A stretch of 64,000 bases of DNA from positions 42,881,001 through 42,945,000 of the forward strand of contig NC_088921.1 in NCBI RefSeq assembly GCF_038396675.1. Direction: 5' to 3'. Shown here in pieces: positions 25,501 through 38,627 of the stretch. Each line of letters starts with the position of its first letter. Position 1 is the stretch's first letter. The position numbers were made by a program, and so were the translations under genes. The notes beneath the pieces were generated by a model. It saw only the letters and a list, made by a program, of their open reading frames with translations, did not search any database and was not told the DNA's origin. Origin of the DNA: Hydra vulgaris. Lineage: Eukaryota > Cnidaria > Hydrozoa > Anthoathecata > Hydridae.

Positions 25501-28500
25501 TTGTATTATTTTCTTATTTTAAGTGAGTTTTTGTTATTAAAAAGGGGTTTTGTCGTAAAAGTCTTAGGTTCCTTTACTCACCTCAAGATTATTTAACCGT
25601 TTTTTCTAATAAAACCAAACAATCTACAAAAATTTTACAAAAGATTCCAAAAGAAATCAGTAAAAGCCTTTTTTTTTGTTGCAATTGCATTACTTTCTTA
25701 TTTTAAGTAAGTTTTTGTTCATATAAAGGGACTTTGTCGTAACAATTTTAGGTTCCTTTGCTCACCTCAAGTTTATTTGACCATTATTTTTAAAAAACTC
25801 ACAAAATCTACAAAAATATTACAAAAGATTATAAAAGAATTCATTGAAAACCTGTTTTTTTGTTGCATTTGCATTGTTTTCTTATTTTAAGTAAGTTTTT
25901 GTACTTAAAAAGTGGTTTTATCGTAAAAATATTTATAACAAATCCACAGAATCTAAAAAAATATTACAAAAGATTCTAAAGAAATCAGTGAAAACCTGTT
26001 TTTTTGTTGCAATTGCATTATTTTCTTATTTATTCAAGTTTTTATAAATAAAAAGGAATTTTGTCGTAACAATTTTAGGTTCCTTTGCTCACCTCAAGTT
26101 TATTTGACCATTTTGTCTAAAAAACCCACAAAATCTACAAAAATATTACGAAAGATTCCAAAAGAAATTAGTTAAAACCTGTTTTTTTGTTGCAATTGCA
26201 TTATTTTCTTATTTTAAATAAGTTTTTATACAAAAAAAGGGGTTTGTCATAAAAATCTTAGGTTCCTTTGCTCACCTTAAGTTTATTTGACCATTTTCTT
26301 TAATAAACACACAGAATCTACAAAAATATAACAAAAGATTTTAAGTTAAATCAGTGAAAATTTCTTTTTTGTTGCAATTGTATTATTTTATTATTTAATC
26401 AAGTTTTTGTACATAAAAAGGGGTTTTGCCGTAAAAATCATAGATTCATTTGCTTGTCTCATATTTACTTGACCCTTTTTTCAAATAAACTTAATGAATC
26501 TACATAAATATTACAAAAGATTTAAAAACAAATCAACGAAAATCTGATTTTATATGCAGTTGCATTTTTTTCTTAATTAATCAAGTTTTTTTTCATTAAA
26601 AGAGGTTTTTTCGTAGAAATCTTTGATTCCTTTGCTCATCTCAAGGTTATTTAAATATTTTTTATAATAAACCCATAGAATTTATAAAATATTACAAAAG
26701 ATTCTAAAAGAAATCAGTGAAAACCTGTTTTTTTGTTGCAATTGCATCATTTTCTTATTTTGAAAAAGTTTTTGAACATAAAAAGTGATTTTGTCGTAAA
26801 ATTTTCAGGTTCCTTTGCTTACCTCAAGTTTGTTTGACCATTTTTTCTAATAAACCCAAGAATCTACAAAAATATTACAAAAGATTCCAAAAAAAATCAA
26901 ATTAAAAACTTTTTTTTTTGGTGCAGTGCATTATTTTCTTATTTTAAGTATGTTTTTGTACATAAAATGGGGTTTTGTCGCAAAAATCTTGAGTTCCTTT
27001 GCTAACCTCAAGTTTATTTGACCATTTTTTTAATAAACTAACAGAATCTACAAAAATATTACAAATGATTTTAAAACAAATCAGTAAAAACTTGTTTTTT
27101 TGTTGCAATTTCATTATTTTCTTACTTTAAGTAAGTTTTTGTACATAAAAAGGGGTTTTGTCGTAAAAATCTTAAGTTCCTTTGCCCACCTTAAGTTTAT
27201 TTGACCATTTTTTCTAATAAATCAACAGTATCTACAAAAATATTACAAATGATTTTAAAAGAAATCAATGGAAATCTGTTTTTTTAATGCCATTGCATTA
27301 TTTTTTCATTTAATCAAGTTTTTGTTCATAAAAAGGTGTTTTGTCGTAAAAATTTTTAGTTCCTTTGGTCACCTTAAGTTTATTGGACCATTTTTTTAAT
27401 AAACCCACAGAATCTACAAAAATATTACGAAAGATTCCAAAAGAAATAGGTGAAAACCTGTTTTTTTGATGCAATTGCATTTATTTCTTTTTTAAAATAA
27501 GTTTTTGTACAAAAAAAGTGTTTTGTCGTAAAATGCTTAGGATCCTTTGCTCGCCTAAAGTTTATTTGAAATTTTTTTCTAATAAACCCACAGAATCTAC
27601 AAAAAAATTACATAAGATTCTAAAAGAAATCGGAGAAAACCTGTTTTTATATTGCTATTGCATTTATGTCTTTTTTTTAAATATGTTTTTGTACATAAAA
27701 AAGGGTTTTACCGTAAAAATCTTAGGTTCCTTTGCTCATCTCAAGTTTATTTAACCATTTATTCTATAAACAAACAGTATCTACAAAAACTTTACAAATG
27801 ATTTTAAAAGAAATCAGTAGAAACCTGTTTTTTTATTGCAATTGCATTATTTTCTTATTTAATCAAGTTTTTGTACATAAAAAGGGATTTGGTCGTAAAA
27901 ATCTTAGTTTTCTATGCTCACCTCAAGTTTATTTGACCATTTTTTCTAATAAATTCACAGAATCTACAAAAATATTTCAAATGATTATAAAAGAAATCAG
28001 TGAAAACCTGTTTTTTTATTGCAATTGCATTATTTTCTTTATTAATCAAGTTTTTGTAAATAAAAAGGGGTTTTGTCGTAAAAATCTAAAGTTCCTTTGC
28101 TCACCTTAAGTTTATTTAAAAATTGATTCTAATAAACCCACAGAATCTACAAAAATAATAAAATGATTCCAAAAGAAATCAGTGAAAACATGTTTTCTTG
28201 TTGCAATTGCATTCTTTTCTATTTTAAATAAGTTTTTGTACATAAAAAAGGGTTTTGTCGTAAAAATCTTAGGTTCCTTTGCTCATCTCAAGTTTATTTG
28301 ACCATTTTTTCTATAAACATACAGTATCTATAAAACATTACAAAAGATTCCAAAAGAAATCAGTGGAATCCTGTTTTTTTGATGCAATTGCATTATTTTC
28401 TTATTTAATCAAGTTTTTGTACATAAAAAGGGGTTTTGTCGTAAAAATCTAAAGTTCCTTTACTCACCTTAAATTTATTTAAAAATTGATTCTAATAAAC

Positions 28501-29229
28501 CCACAGAATCTACAAAAATAAAAAAATGATTCCAAAAGAAATCAGTGAAAACCTGTTTTTTTGTTGCAATTGCATTTTTTTCTTATTTAATCAAGTTTTT
28601 GTGCATAAAAAAGGATTTTGTCGTAAAAATCTTAAGTTCCTTTGCTTACCTCAAGTTTATTTGACCATTTTTTCTAATAAATTCACAGAATCTACAAAAA
28701 TATTACAAATGATTATAAAAGAAATCAGTGAAAACCTGTTTTTTTATTGCAATTGCATTATTTTCTTTATTAATCAAGTTTTTGTAAATAAAAAGAGGTT
28801 TTGTCGTAAAAATCTTAGGTTGTTTTGCTTACCTTAAGATTTCTTAACCATTTTTTATAATAAACCAACCGAATCTACAAAAATATTACAAAAGAATCCA
28901 AAAGAAATCAGTGGAAACCTGTTTTTTTGATGCAATTGCATTATTTTCTTATTTAATTAAGTTTTTGTGTATAAAAAGGGATTTTGTCGTAAAAATCTTA
29001 AGTTCCTTTGCTTACCTCAAGTTTTTTTGACCATTTTTTCTAATAAATCTACAGAATCTACAAAAATATTACAAATGATATAAAAAGAAATCAGTGAAAA
29101 GCCGTTTTTTTGTTGCAGTTCAGTATTTTCTTCTTTTAGGTATGTTTTTAAACATAAAAAGGGGTTTTGTCGTTAAAATTTTAGGTTCCTTTGCTCACCT
29201 CAAGTTTATTTGACCATTTATTCTAATAA

Positions 29230-32200
29230 ACCCACAGAATCTACAAAGATATTAAAATGATTCCAAAAGAAATCAGTGAAAACCCGTTTTTTTGTTGCAA
29301 TTGCATTTTTTTTTCATTTAATTAAGTTTTTGTGTATAAAAAGGGATTTTGTCGTAAAAATCTTAAGTTCCTTTGCTTACCTCAAGTTTATTTGACCATT
29401 TTTTCTAATAAATCTACAGAATCTACAAAAATATTACAAATGATATAAAAAGAAATCAGTGAAAAGCCGTTTTTTTGTTGCAGTTCAGTATTTTCTTCTT
29501 TTAGGTATGTTTTTAAACATAAAAAGGGGTTTTGTCGTTAAAATTTTAGGTTCCTTTGCTCACCTCAAGTTTATTTGACCATTTATTTTAATAAATCCAC
29601 AGAATCTACAAAAATATTACGAAAGATTCCAAAAGAAATCAGTAAAAACATGTTTTTTTATTGCATTTGCATTTTTTTCTTATTTAATCAAGTTTTTGTG
29701 CATAAAATGGGATTTTGTCGTAAAAATCTTAAGTTCCTCTGCTTACCTCAAGTTTATTTGACCATTTTTTCTAATAAATCCATAGAATCTACAAAAATAT
29801 TACAAATTATTTAAAAAGATATCAATGAAAACACGTTTTTTTGTTGCAGTTCAGTATTTTCTTCTTTTAGGTATGTTTTTAAACATAAAAAGGGGTTTTG
29901 TCGTTAAAATCTTAGGTTCCTTTGCTCACCTCAAGTTTATTTGACCATTTATTCTAATAAATCCACAGAATCTACAAAAATATTACAAAAGATTCCAAAA
30001 GAAATCAGTAAAAACATGTTTTTTTGTTGCATTTGCATTTTTTTCTTATTTAATCAAGTTTTTGTGCATAAAAAGGGATTTTGTCGTAAAAATCATAAGT
30101 TCCTTTGCTTACCTCAAGTTTATTTGACCATTTTTTCTAATAAATCCACAGAATCTACAAAACTATTACAAATTTTTTAAAAAGATATCAGTGAAAACCT
30201 GTTTTTTTGTTGCAATTGCATTATTTTCTTTTTTTAAATAAGTTTTTGTACATAAAAAGAGGTTTTGTCGTTAAAATCTTAGCTTCCTTTGCCAACCTCA
30301 AGTTTATTTGACCATTTTTTCTAATAAACCCACAAAATATACAAAAATATCACAAAAGATTCCAAAATAAGTCAGTGAAAACTTGTTTTTTGAATTTTTT
30401 TTCAGAGAAATACACATTTTTACTAAAAAGCTTATCAACATAAAATACTCTTTGAGCTAAAAAACATAAGTATGCATGGTTTTTTTTTGATTTAAGTGAA
30501 CATTTTCTTTAATATACCCACAGAATCTACAAAAATATTACAAAAGATTCTAAAAGAATTCAGTTAAAAACCTGTTTTTTTTTTGCAATTGCATTATTTT
30601 CTTATTTTAAGTAAGTTTTTGTAAATATCAAGGGGTTTTTTCGTATAAATCTTAGGTTTCTTTGGTAACCTCAAGCTTTTTTGACCATTTTTTTTAATAA
30701 TCTCAGAGAATATACAAAATTATTACAAAAGATTCCAAAAGAAATCAGTGAAAACCTGTTTTCTTGTTGCAATTGCATTTTTTTCTTATTTTAAGTAAGT
30801 TTTTGTACATTAAAAGGGGTTTTGTCGTTGAAATCATAGATTCCTTTCATCACCTCAAATTTATTTGACCATTTTTTCTAATCAACCCATAGAATCTACA
30901 AAAATGTTACAAAAGATTCCAAAATAAATCAGTGAAAACCTGTTTTTTTGTTGCAGTTGCATTATTTTCTTATTTTAAATTAGTTTTTGTACATAAAAAG
31001 GGGATTTGTCGTAGAAATCTTAGGTTCCTTTGCTTACCTTAAGTTTATTTGACCATTTTTTTTAATATTCCCATAGAATCTACAAAAATATTACAATAGA
31101 TTGCAAAAGAAATTGGTGAAAACCTGTTTTTTTGATGCAATTGCATTATTTTCTTATTTTAAATAAGTTTTTGTACATAAAAAGGGGTTTTGTCATAAAA
31201 ATCTGAGGTTCCTTTGCTTACCTTAAGTTTTTTTGGCCATTTCTTCTAATAAATCCACAGAATCTACAAAAATATTACAGAAGATTTTGAATGAAATCAG
31301 TGAAAACCTGTTTTTTTGTAGCAATTGCATTATTTTCTTTTTTAATCATGTTTTTATACATAAAAAGAAGTTTTTATCGTGAAAATATTTATAATAAACC
31401 TACAGAATCCATAAAAATAATACAAAAGATTCTTAAAACAATCAGTAAAAATCTGTTTTTTTGTTGCAATTGCATTTTTTTCTTATTTAATCAAGTTTTT
31501 GTACATAAAAAAAGGTTTTGTCATAAATATCTTAGGTTCCTTTGCTCACCTCAAGTTTATTTAACCATTTTTTATAAAAAACCCACATAATCTACAAAAA
31601 TATTACAAAAGATTTCAAAAGAAATCGGTGAAAACCTGTTTTTTTGTTGCAATTGCATTATCTTCTTATTTTAAGTAAGTTTTTGAACACATCAAGGGAT
31701 TTTGTCGTAAAAATCTTAGGTTCCTATGCTCACTTCAAGTTTATTTAACCATGTTTTCTAATAAACTCACAGAATCTACAAAAATATTACAAAAGATTTC
31801 AAAAGAATTCAGTGAAAACCTGTTTTTTTGGTTGCAATTGCATTCTTTTTATATTTTAAGTAAGTTTTTGTACATATCAAGGGGTTTAGTCGTGAAAATC
31901 TTAGATTCCTTTGCTCACCTTAAGTTTATTTGACCATTTTTTTGAATTAACCCAAAATAAATATAAAAATATTACAAAAGATTTTGAAGAAATCAGTGAA
32001 AACCTGTCTTTTTGTTGCAATTGCATTGTTTTCTTATTTAATCAAGTTTTTGTACATAAAAAGGGGTTTTGTCGTAAAAATCTAAGGTTCCTTTGCTCAC
32101 CTCAAGTTTATTTATAAATATTTTCTAATAAACCCACAGAATCTACAAAAATATTAAAATGATTTTAAAAGAAATCTGTGAAAACCTGTTTTTTTGTTGC

Positions 32201-32735
32201 AATTGCATTCTTTTCCTATATTAAGTAAGTTTTTGTACATAAAAAGGCATTTTGTCGTAAAAATCTTAGGTTCCTTTGTCCACCTCAAGTTTATTTGACC
32301 ATTTTTTCTAATAAACCCACAGAATCTACAAAAATATTACAAAAGATTTTAAAAGTAATTGGTGAAAACCTGTTTTTTTGTTTCTATTGCATTTATTTCT
32401 TTTTTTAAATAAGTTTTTGTACATAAAAAAGGGTTTTGTCGTAAAAATCTTAGGTTCCTTTGCTCATCTCAAGTTCATTTAACCATTTATTCTATAAACA
32501 AACAGTATCTACAAAAACATTACAAAAGATTCCAAAAGAAATCAGTGAAAACCTGTTTTTTTGTTGCATTTGCATTTTTTTTTTATTTAATCAAGTTTTT
32601 GTGCATAAAAAGTGATTTTGTCGTAAAAATCTTAAGTTTCTTTGCTTACCTCAAGTTTATTTGACCATATTTTCTAATAAATCCACAGAATCTACAAAAA
32701 TATTACAAATTATTTAAAAAGATATCAGTGAAAAC
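29230..32735. repeat. higher-order block, copy A
   Basis: A run of about 19 monomers that recurs almost unchanged 5891-5892 bp to the right (35122-38627). The match includes shared rare variants such as GTTGCAGTTCAGTATTTTC, the monomer with the 40-50 bp deletion near 31385, and the foreign segment at 30395-30520. The two copies stop matching near 32735, where the monomer order differs. Confidence 0.85.
30395..30520. repeat. variant satellite monomer with foreign segment (copy 2)
   Basis: Contains AACATAAAATACTCTTTGAG and AAAAAACATAAGTATGCATG in place of the usual middle part. It is related to copy 1 near 19480 and duplicated at 36286-36410 as part of the higher-order block. Confidence 0.75.
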
Positions 32736-35121
32736 CCGTTTTTTGTTGCAGTGCATTATTTTCTTCTTTTTGGTATGTTTTTAAACATAAAAAGGGATTT
32801 TGTCGTAAAAATCTTAAGTTCCTTTGCTTACCTCAAGTTTATTTGACCATTTTTTCTAATAGATCCACAGAATCTACAAAAATATTACAAATGATTTTAA
32901 AACAAATCAGTGAAAACCTGTTTTTTTGTTGCAATTGCATTATTTTCTTTGTTAATCAAGTTCTTGTAAATAAAAAGAGGTTTTGTCGTAAAAAACTTAG
33001 GTTGTTTTCCTTACCTTAAGATTACTTAACCATTTTTTATAATAAACCCACTGAATCTACAAAAATATTACAAAAGATTCCAAAAGAAATCAGTGAAAAC
33101 CTGTTTTCTTGTTGCAATTGCATTCTTTCCAATTTTAAATAAGTTTTTGTACATAAAAAAGGGTTTTGTCGTAAAAATCTTAGGTTCCTTTGCTCATCTC
33201 AAGTTTATTTGACCATTTTTTCTATAAACATACAGTATCTACAAAACATTACAAAAGATTCCAAAAGAAATCAGTGGAATCCTGTTTTTTTGATGCAATT
33301 GCATTATTTTCTTATTTAATCAATTTTTTGTACATAAAAAGGGGTTTTGTCGTAAAAATCTAAAGTTCCTTTGCTCACCTTAAGTTTATTTGAAAATTTA
33401 TTCTAATAAACCCACACAATCTACAAAGATATTAAAATGATTCCAAAAGAAATCAGTGAAAACCTGTTTTTTTGTTGCAATCGCATTTTTTTCTTATTTA
33501 ATCAAGTTTTTGTGCATAAAAAGGGATTCTGTCGTAAAAAGCTTAAGTTCCTTTGCTTACCTCAAGTTTATTTGATCGTTTTTTTTAATAAACCGACAGA
33601 ATCTACGATAATATTAAAAGAGATTCGAAAAGAAATCATTGAAAACCTGTTTCTTTGTTGCAATTGCATTATTTTCTTTATTTATGAATGTTTTTGTACA
33701 TAAAAAGTGGTTTTGTCGTAAAAATCTTAGGTTTCTTTGCTCACCTTAAGTTTACTTGACCATTTTTTTTAATAAACCCAGAGAATTTACAATAATATTA
33801 AAAGAGATTCGAAAAGAAATCATTGAAAACCTGTTTTTTTGTTGCAATTGCATTATTTTCTTTATTTATGAATGTTTTTGTACATAAAAAGTGGTTTTGT
33901 CCTAAAAATCTTAGGTTCCTTTGCTTACCTTAAGTTTACTTGAACATTTTTTTTTTTAAAGCAAGTTTATTTGACCATTTTTTTTAATAAACACACAGAA
34001 TACACAAAAATATTACAAAAGATTCCAATAGAATTCATTGAAAACCTGTTTTTTTGTTGCAATTGCATTTCTTTCTTAATTTAAGTAAGTTTTTGTACAT
34101 AAAAAGGGGTTTTGTCGTAAAAATCTTAGGTTACTTTGCTCACCTCAAGTTAATTTGACAATTTTGTCTAATATACCTACAGAATCTACAAAAATTTTAC
34201 AAAAGATTCCAAAAAAAATCATTGAAAACCTGTTTTTTTGTTACATTTACATTATTTTCTTATTTTAATTAAGTTTTTATACATAAATAGGGGTTTTGTC
34301 GTACAACTCTTAGGTTTCTTAGCTCAACTTTAGTATACTTGACCATTTTTTTTTGAAAAACTAAGTTTATTTGACCATTTTTTTAAATAAACCCACAGAA
34401 TCTACGATAATATTAAAAGAGATTCAAAAAGAAATCATTGAAAACCTGTTTTTTTGTTGCAATTGCATTATTTTCTTCTTTTAGGTATGTTTTTGAACAT
34501 AAAAAGGGATTTTGTCGTAAAAATCTTAAGTTCCTTTGCTCACCTCAAGTTTATTTGACCATTTTTTTTAATAAATCCACAGAATCTACAAAAATATTAC
34601 AAATGATTTTAAAAGAAATCAGTGAAAACCTGTTTTTTTGTTGCAATTGCATTATTTTCTTTATTAATCAAGTTTTTGTAAATAAAAAGAGGTTTTCTCG
34701 TAAAAATCTTAGGTTGTTTTCCTTACCTTAAGATTACTTAACCATTTTTTATAATAAACCCACTGAATCTACAAAAATATTACAAAAGATTCCAAAAGAA
34801 ATCAGTGAAAACCTGTTTTCTTGTTGCAATTGCATTCTTTTCTATTTTAAATAAGTTTTTTTACATAAAAAAGGGTTTTGTCGTAAAAATCTTAGGTTCC
34901 ATTGCTCATCTCAAGGTTATTTGACCATTTTTTCTATAAACATACAGTATCTACAAAACATTACAAAAGATTCCAAAAGAAATCAGTGGAATCTTGTTTA
35001 TTTGATGCAATTGCATTATTTTCTTATTTAATCAAGTTTTTGTACATAAAAAGGGGTTTTCTCGTAAAAATCTAAAGTTCCTTTGCTCACCTTAAGTTTA
35101 TTTGAAAATTTATTCTAATAA

Positions 35122-38100
35122 ACCCACAGAATCTACAAAGATATTAAAATGATTCCAAAAGAAATCAGTGAAAACCCGTTTTTTTGTTGCAATTGCATTT
35201 TTTTCTCATTTAATTAAGTTTTTGTGTATAAAAAGGGATTTTGTCGTAAAAATCTTAAGTTCCTTTGCTTACCTCAAGTTTATTTGACCATTTTTTCTAA
35301 TAAATCTACAGAATCTACAAAAATATTACAAATGATATAAAAAGAAATCAGTGAAAAGCCGTTTTTTTGTTGCAGTTCAGTATTTTCTTCTTTTAGGTAT
35401 GTTTTTAAACATAAAAAGGGGTTTTGTCGTTAAAATTTTAGGTTCCTTTGCTCACCTCAAGTTTATTTGACCATTTATTCTAATAAATCCACAGAATCTA
35501 CAAAAATATTACGAAAGATTCCAAAAGAAATCAGTAAAAACATGTTTTTTTATTGCATTTGCATTTTTTTCTTATTTAATCAAGTTTTTGTGCATAAAAT
35601 GGGATTTTGTCGTAAAAATCTTAAGTTCCTCTGCTTACCTCAAGTTTATTTGACCATTTTTTCTAATAAATCCATAGAATCTACAAAAATATTACAAATT
35701 ATTTAAAAAGATATCAATGAAAACACGTTTTTTTGTTGCAGTTCAGTATTTTCTTCTTTTAGGTATGTTTTTAAACATAAAAAGGGGTTTTGTCGTTAAA
35801 ATCTTAGGTTCCTTTGCTCACCTCAAGTTTATTTGACCATTTATTCTAATAAATCCACAGAATCTACAAAAATATTACAAAAGATTCCAAAAGAAATCAG
35901 TAAAAACATGTTTTTTTGTTGCATTTGCATTTTTTTCTTATTTAATCAAGTTTTTGTGCATAAAAAGGGATTTTGTCGTAAAAATCTTAAGTTCCTTTGC
36001 TTACCTCAAGTTTATTTGACCATTTTTTCTAATAAATCCACAGAATCTACAAAACTATTACAAATTATTTAAAAAGATATCAGTGAAAACCTGTTTTTTT
36101 GTTGCAATTGCATTATTTTCTTTTTTTAAATAAGTTTTTGTACATAAAAAGAGGTTTTGTCGTTAAAATCTTAGCTTCCTTTGCCAACCTCAAGTTTATT
36201 TGACCATTTTTTCTAATAAACCCACAAAATATACAAAAATATCACAAAAGATTCCAAAATAAGTCAGTGAAAACTTGTTTTTTGAATTTTTTTTCAGAGA
36301 AATACACATTTTTACTAAAAAGCTTATCAACATAAAATACTCTTTGAGCTAAAAAACATAAGTATGCATGGTTTTTTTTGATTTAAGTGAACATTTTCTT
36401 TAATATACCCACAGAATCTACAAAAATATTACAAAAGATTCTAAAAGAATTCAGTTAAAAACCTGTTTTTTTTTTGCAATTGCATTATTTTCTTATTTTA
36501 AGTAAGTTTTTGTAAATATCAAGGGGTTTTTTCGTATAAATCTTAGGTTTCTTTGGTAACCTCAAGCTTTTTTGACCATTTTTTTTAATAATCTCAGAGA
36601 ATATACAAAATTATTACAAAAGATTCCAAAAGAAATCAGTGAAAACCTGTTTTCTTGTTGCAATTGCATTTTTTTCTTATTTTAAGTAAGTTTTTGTACA
36701 TTAAAAGGGGTTTTGTCGTTGAAATCATAGATTCCTTTCATCACCTCAAATTTATTTGACCATTTTTTCTAATCAACCCATAGAATCTACAAAAATGTTA
36801 CAAAAGATTCCAAAATAAATCAGTGAAAACCTGTTTTTTTGTTGCAGTTGCATTATTTTCTTATTTTAAATTAGTTTTTGTACATAAAAAGGGGATTTGT
36901 CGTAGAAATCTTAGGTTCCTTTGCTTACCTTAAGTTTATTTGACCATTTTTTTTAATATTCCCATAGAATCTACAAAAATATTACAATAGATTGCAAAAG
37001 AAATTGGTGAAAACCTGTTTTTTTGATGCAATTGCATTATTTTCTTATTTTAAATAAGTTTTTGTACATAAAAAGGGGTTTTGTCATAAAAATCTGAGGT
37101 TCCTTTGCTTACCTTAAGTTTTTTTGGCCATTTCTTCTAATAAATCCACAGAATCTACAAAAATATTACAGAAGATTTTGAATGAAATCAGTGAAAACCT
37201 GTTTTTTTGTAGCAATTGCATTATTTTCTTTTTTAATCATGTTTTTATACATAAAAAGAAGTTTTTATCGTGAAAATATTTATAATAAACCTACAGAATC
37301 CATAAAAATAATACAAAAGATTCTTAAAACAATCAGTAAAAATCTGTTTTTTTGTTGCAATTGCATTTTTTTCTTATTTAATCAAGTTTTTGTACATAAA
37401 AAAAGGTTTTGTCATAAATATCTTAGGTTCCTTTGCTCACCTCAAGTTTATTTAACCATTTTTTATAAAAAACCCACATAATCTACAAAAATATTACAAA
37501 AGATTTCAAAAGAAATCGGTGAAAACCTGTTTTTTTGTTGCAATTGCATTATCTTCTTATTTTAAGTAAGTTTTTGAACACATCAAGGGATTTTGTCGTA
37601 AAAATCTTAGGTTCCTATGCTCACTTCAAGTTTATTTAACCATTTTTTCTAATAAACTCACAGAATCTACAAAAATATTACAAAAGATTTCAAAAGAATT
37701 CAGTGAAAACCTGTTTTTTTGGTTGCAATTGCATTCTTTTTATATTTTAAGTAAGTTTTTGTACATATCAAGGGGTTTTGTCGTGAAAATCTTAGATTCC
37801 TTTGCTCACCTTAAGTTTATTTGACCACTTTTTTGAATTAACCCAAAATAAATATAAAAATATTACAAAAGATTTTGAAGAAATCAGTGAAAACCTGTCT
37901 TTTTGTTGCAATTGCATTGTTTTCTTATTTAATCAAGTTTTTGTACATAAAAAGGGGTTTTGTCGTAAAAATCTAAGGTTCCTTTGCTCACCTCAAGTTT
38001 ATTTGAAAATATTTTCTAATAAACCCACAGAATCTACAAAAATATTAAAATGATTCTAAAAGAAATCAGTAAAAACCTGTTTTTTTGTTGCAATTGCATT

Positions 38101-38627
38101 CTTTTCTTATATTAAGTAAGTTTTTGTACATAAAAAGGCATTTTGTCGTAAAAATCTTAGGTTCCTTTGTCCACCTCAAGTTTATTTGACCATTTTTTCT
38201 AATAAACCCACAGAATCTACAAAAATTTTACAAAAGATTTTAAAAGTAATTGGTGAAAACCTGTTTTTTTGTTTCTATTGCATTTATTTCTTTTTTTAAA
38301 TAAGTTTTTGTACATAAAAAAGGGTTTTGTCGTAAAAATCTTAGGTTCCTTTGCTCATCTCAAGTTTATTTAACCATTTATTCTATAAAAAAACAGTATC
38401 TACAAAAACATTACAAAAGATTCCAAAAGAAATCAGTGAAAACATGTTTTTTTGTTGCATTTGCATTTTTTTTTTATTTAATCAAGTTTTTGTGCATAAA
38501 AAGTGATTTTGTCGTAAAAATCTTAAGTTTCTTTGCTTACCTCAAGTTTATTTGACCATTTTTTCTAATAAATCCACAGAATCTACAAAAATATTACAAA
38601 TTATTTAAAAAGATATCAGTGAAAACC
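35122..38627. repeat. higher-order block, copy B
   Basis: Near-identical second copy of 29230-32735, offset by 5891-5892 bp. The one-base change of offset inside the block shows a small indel since duplication. It contains the third foreign-segment monomer (36286-36410). Confidence 0.85.
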
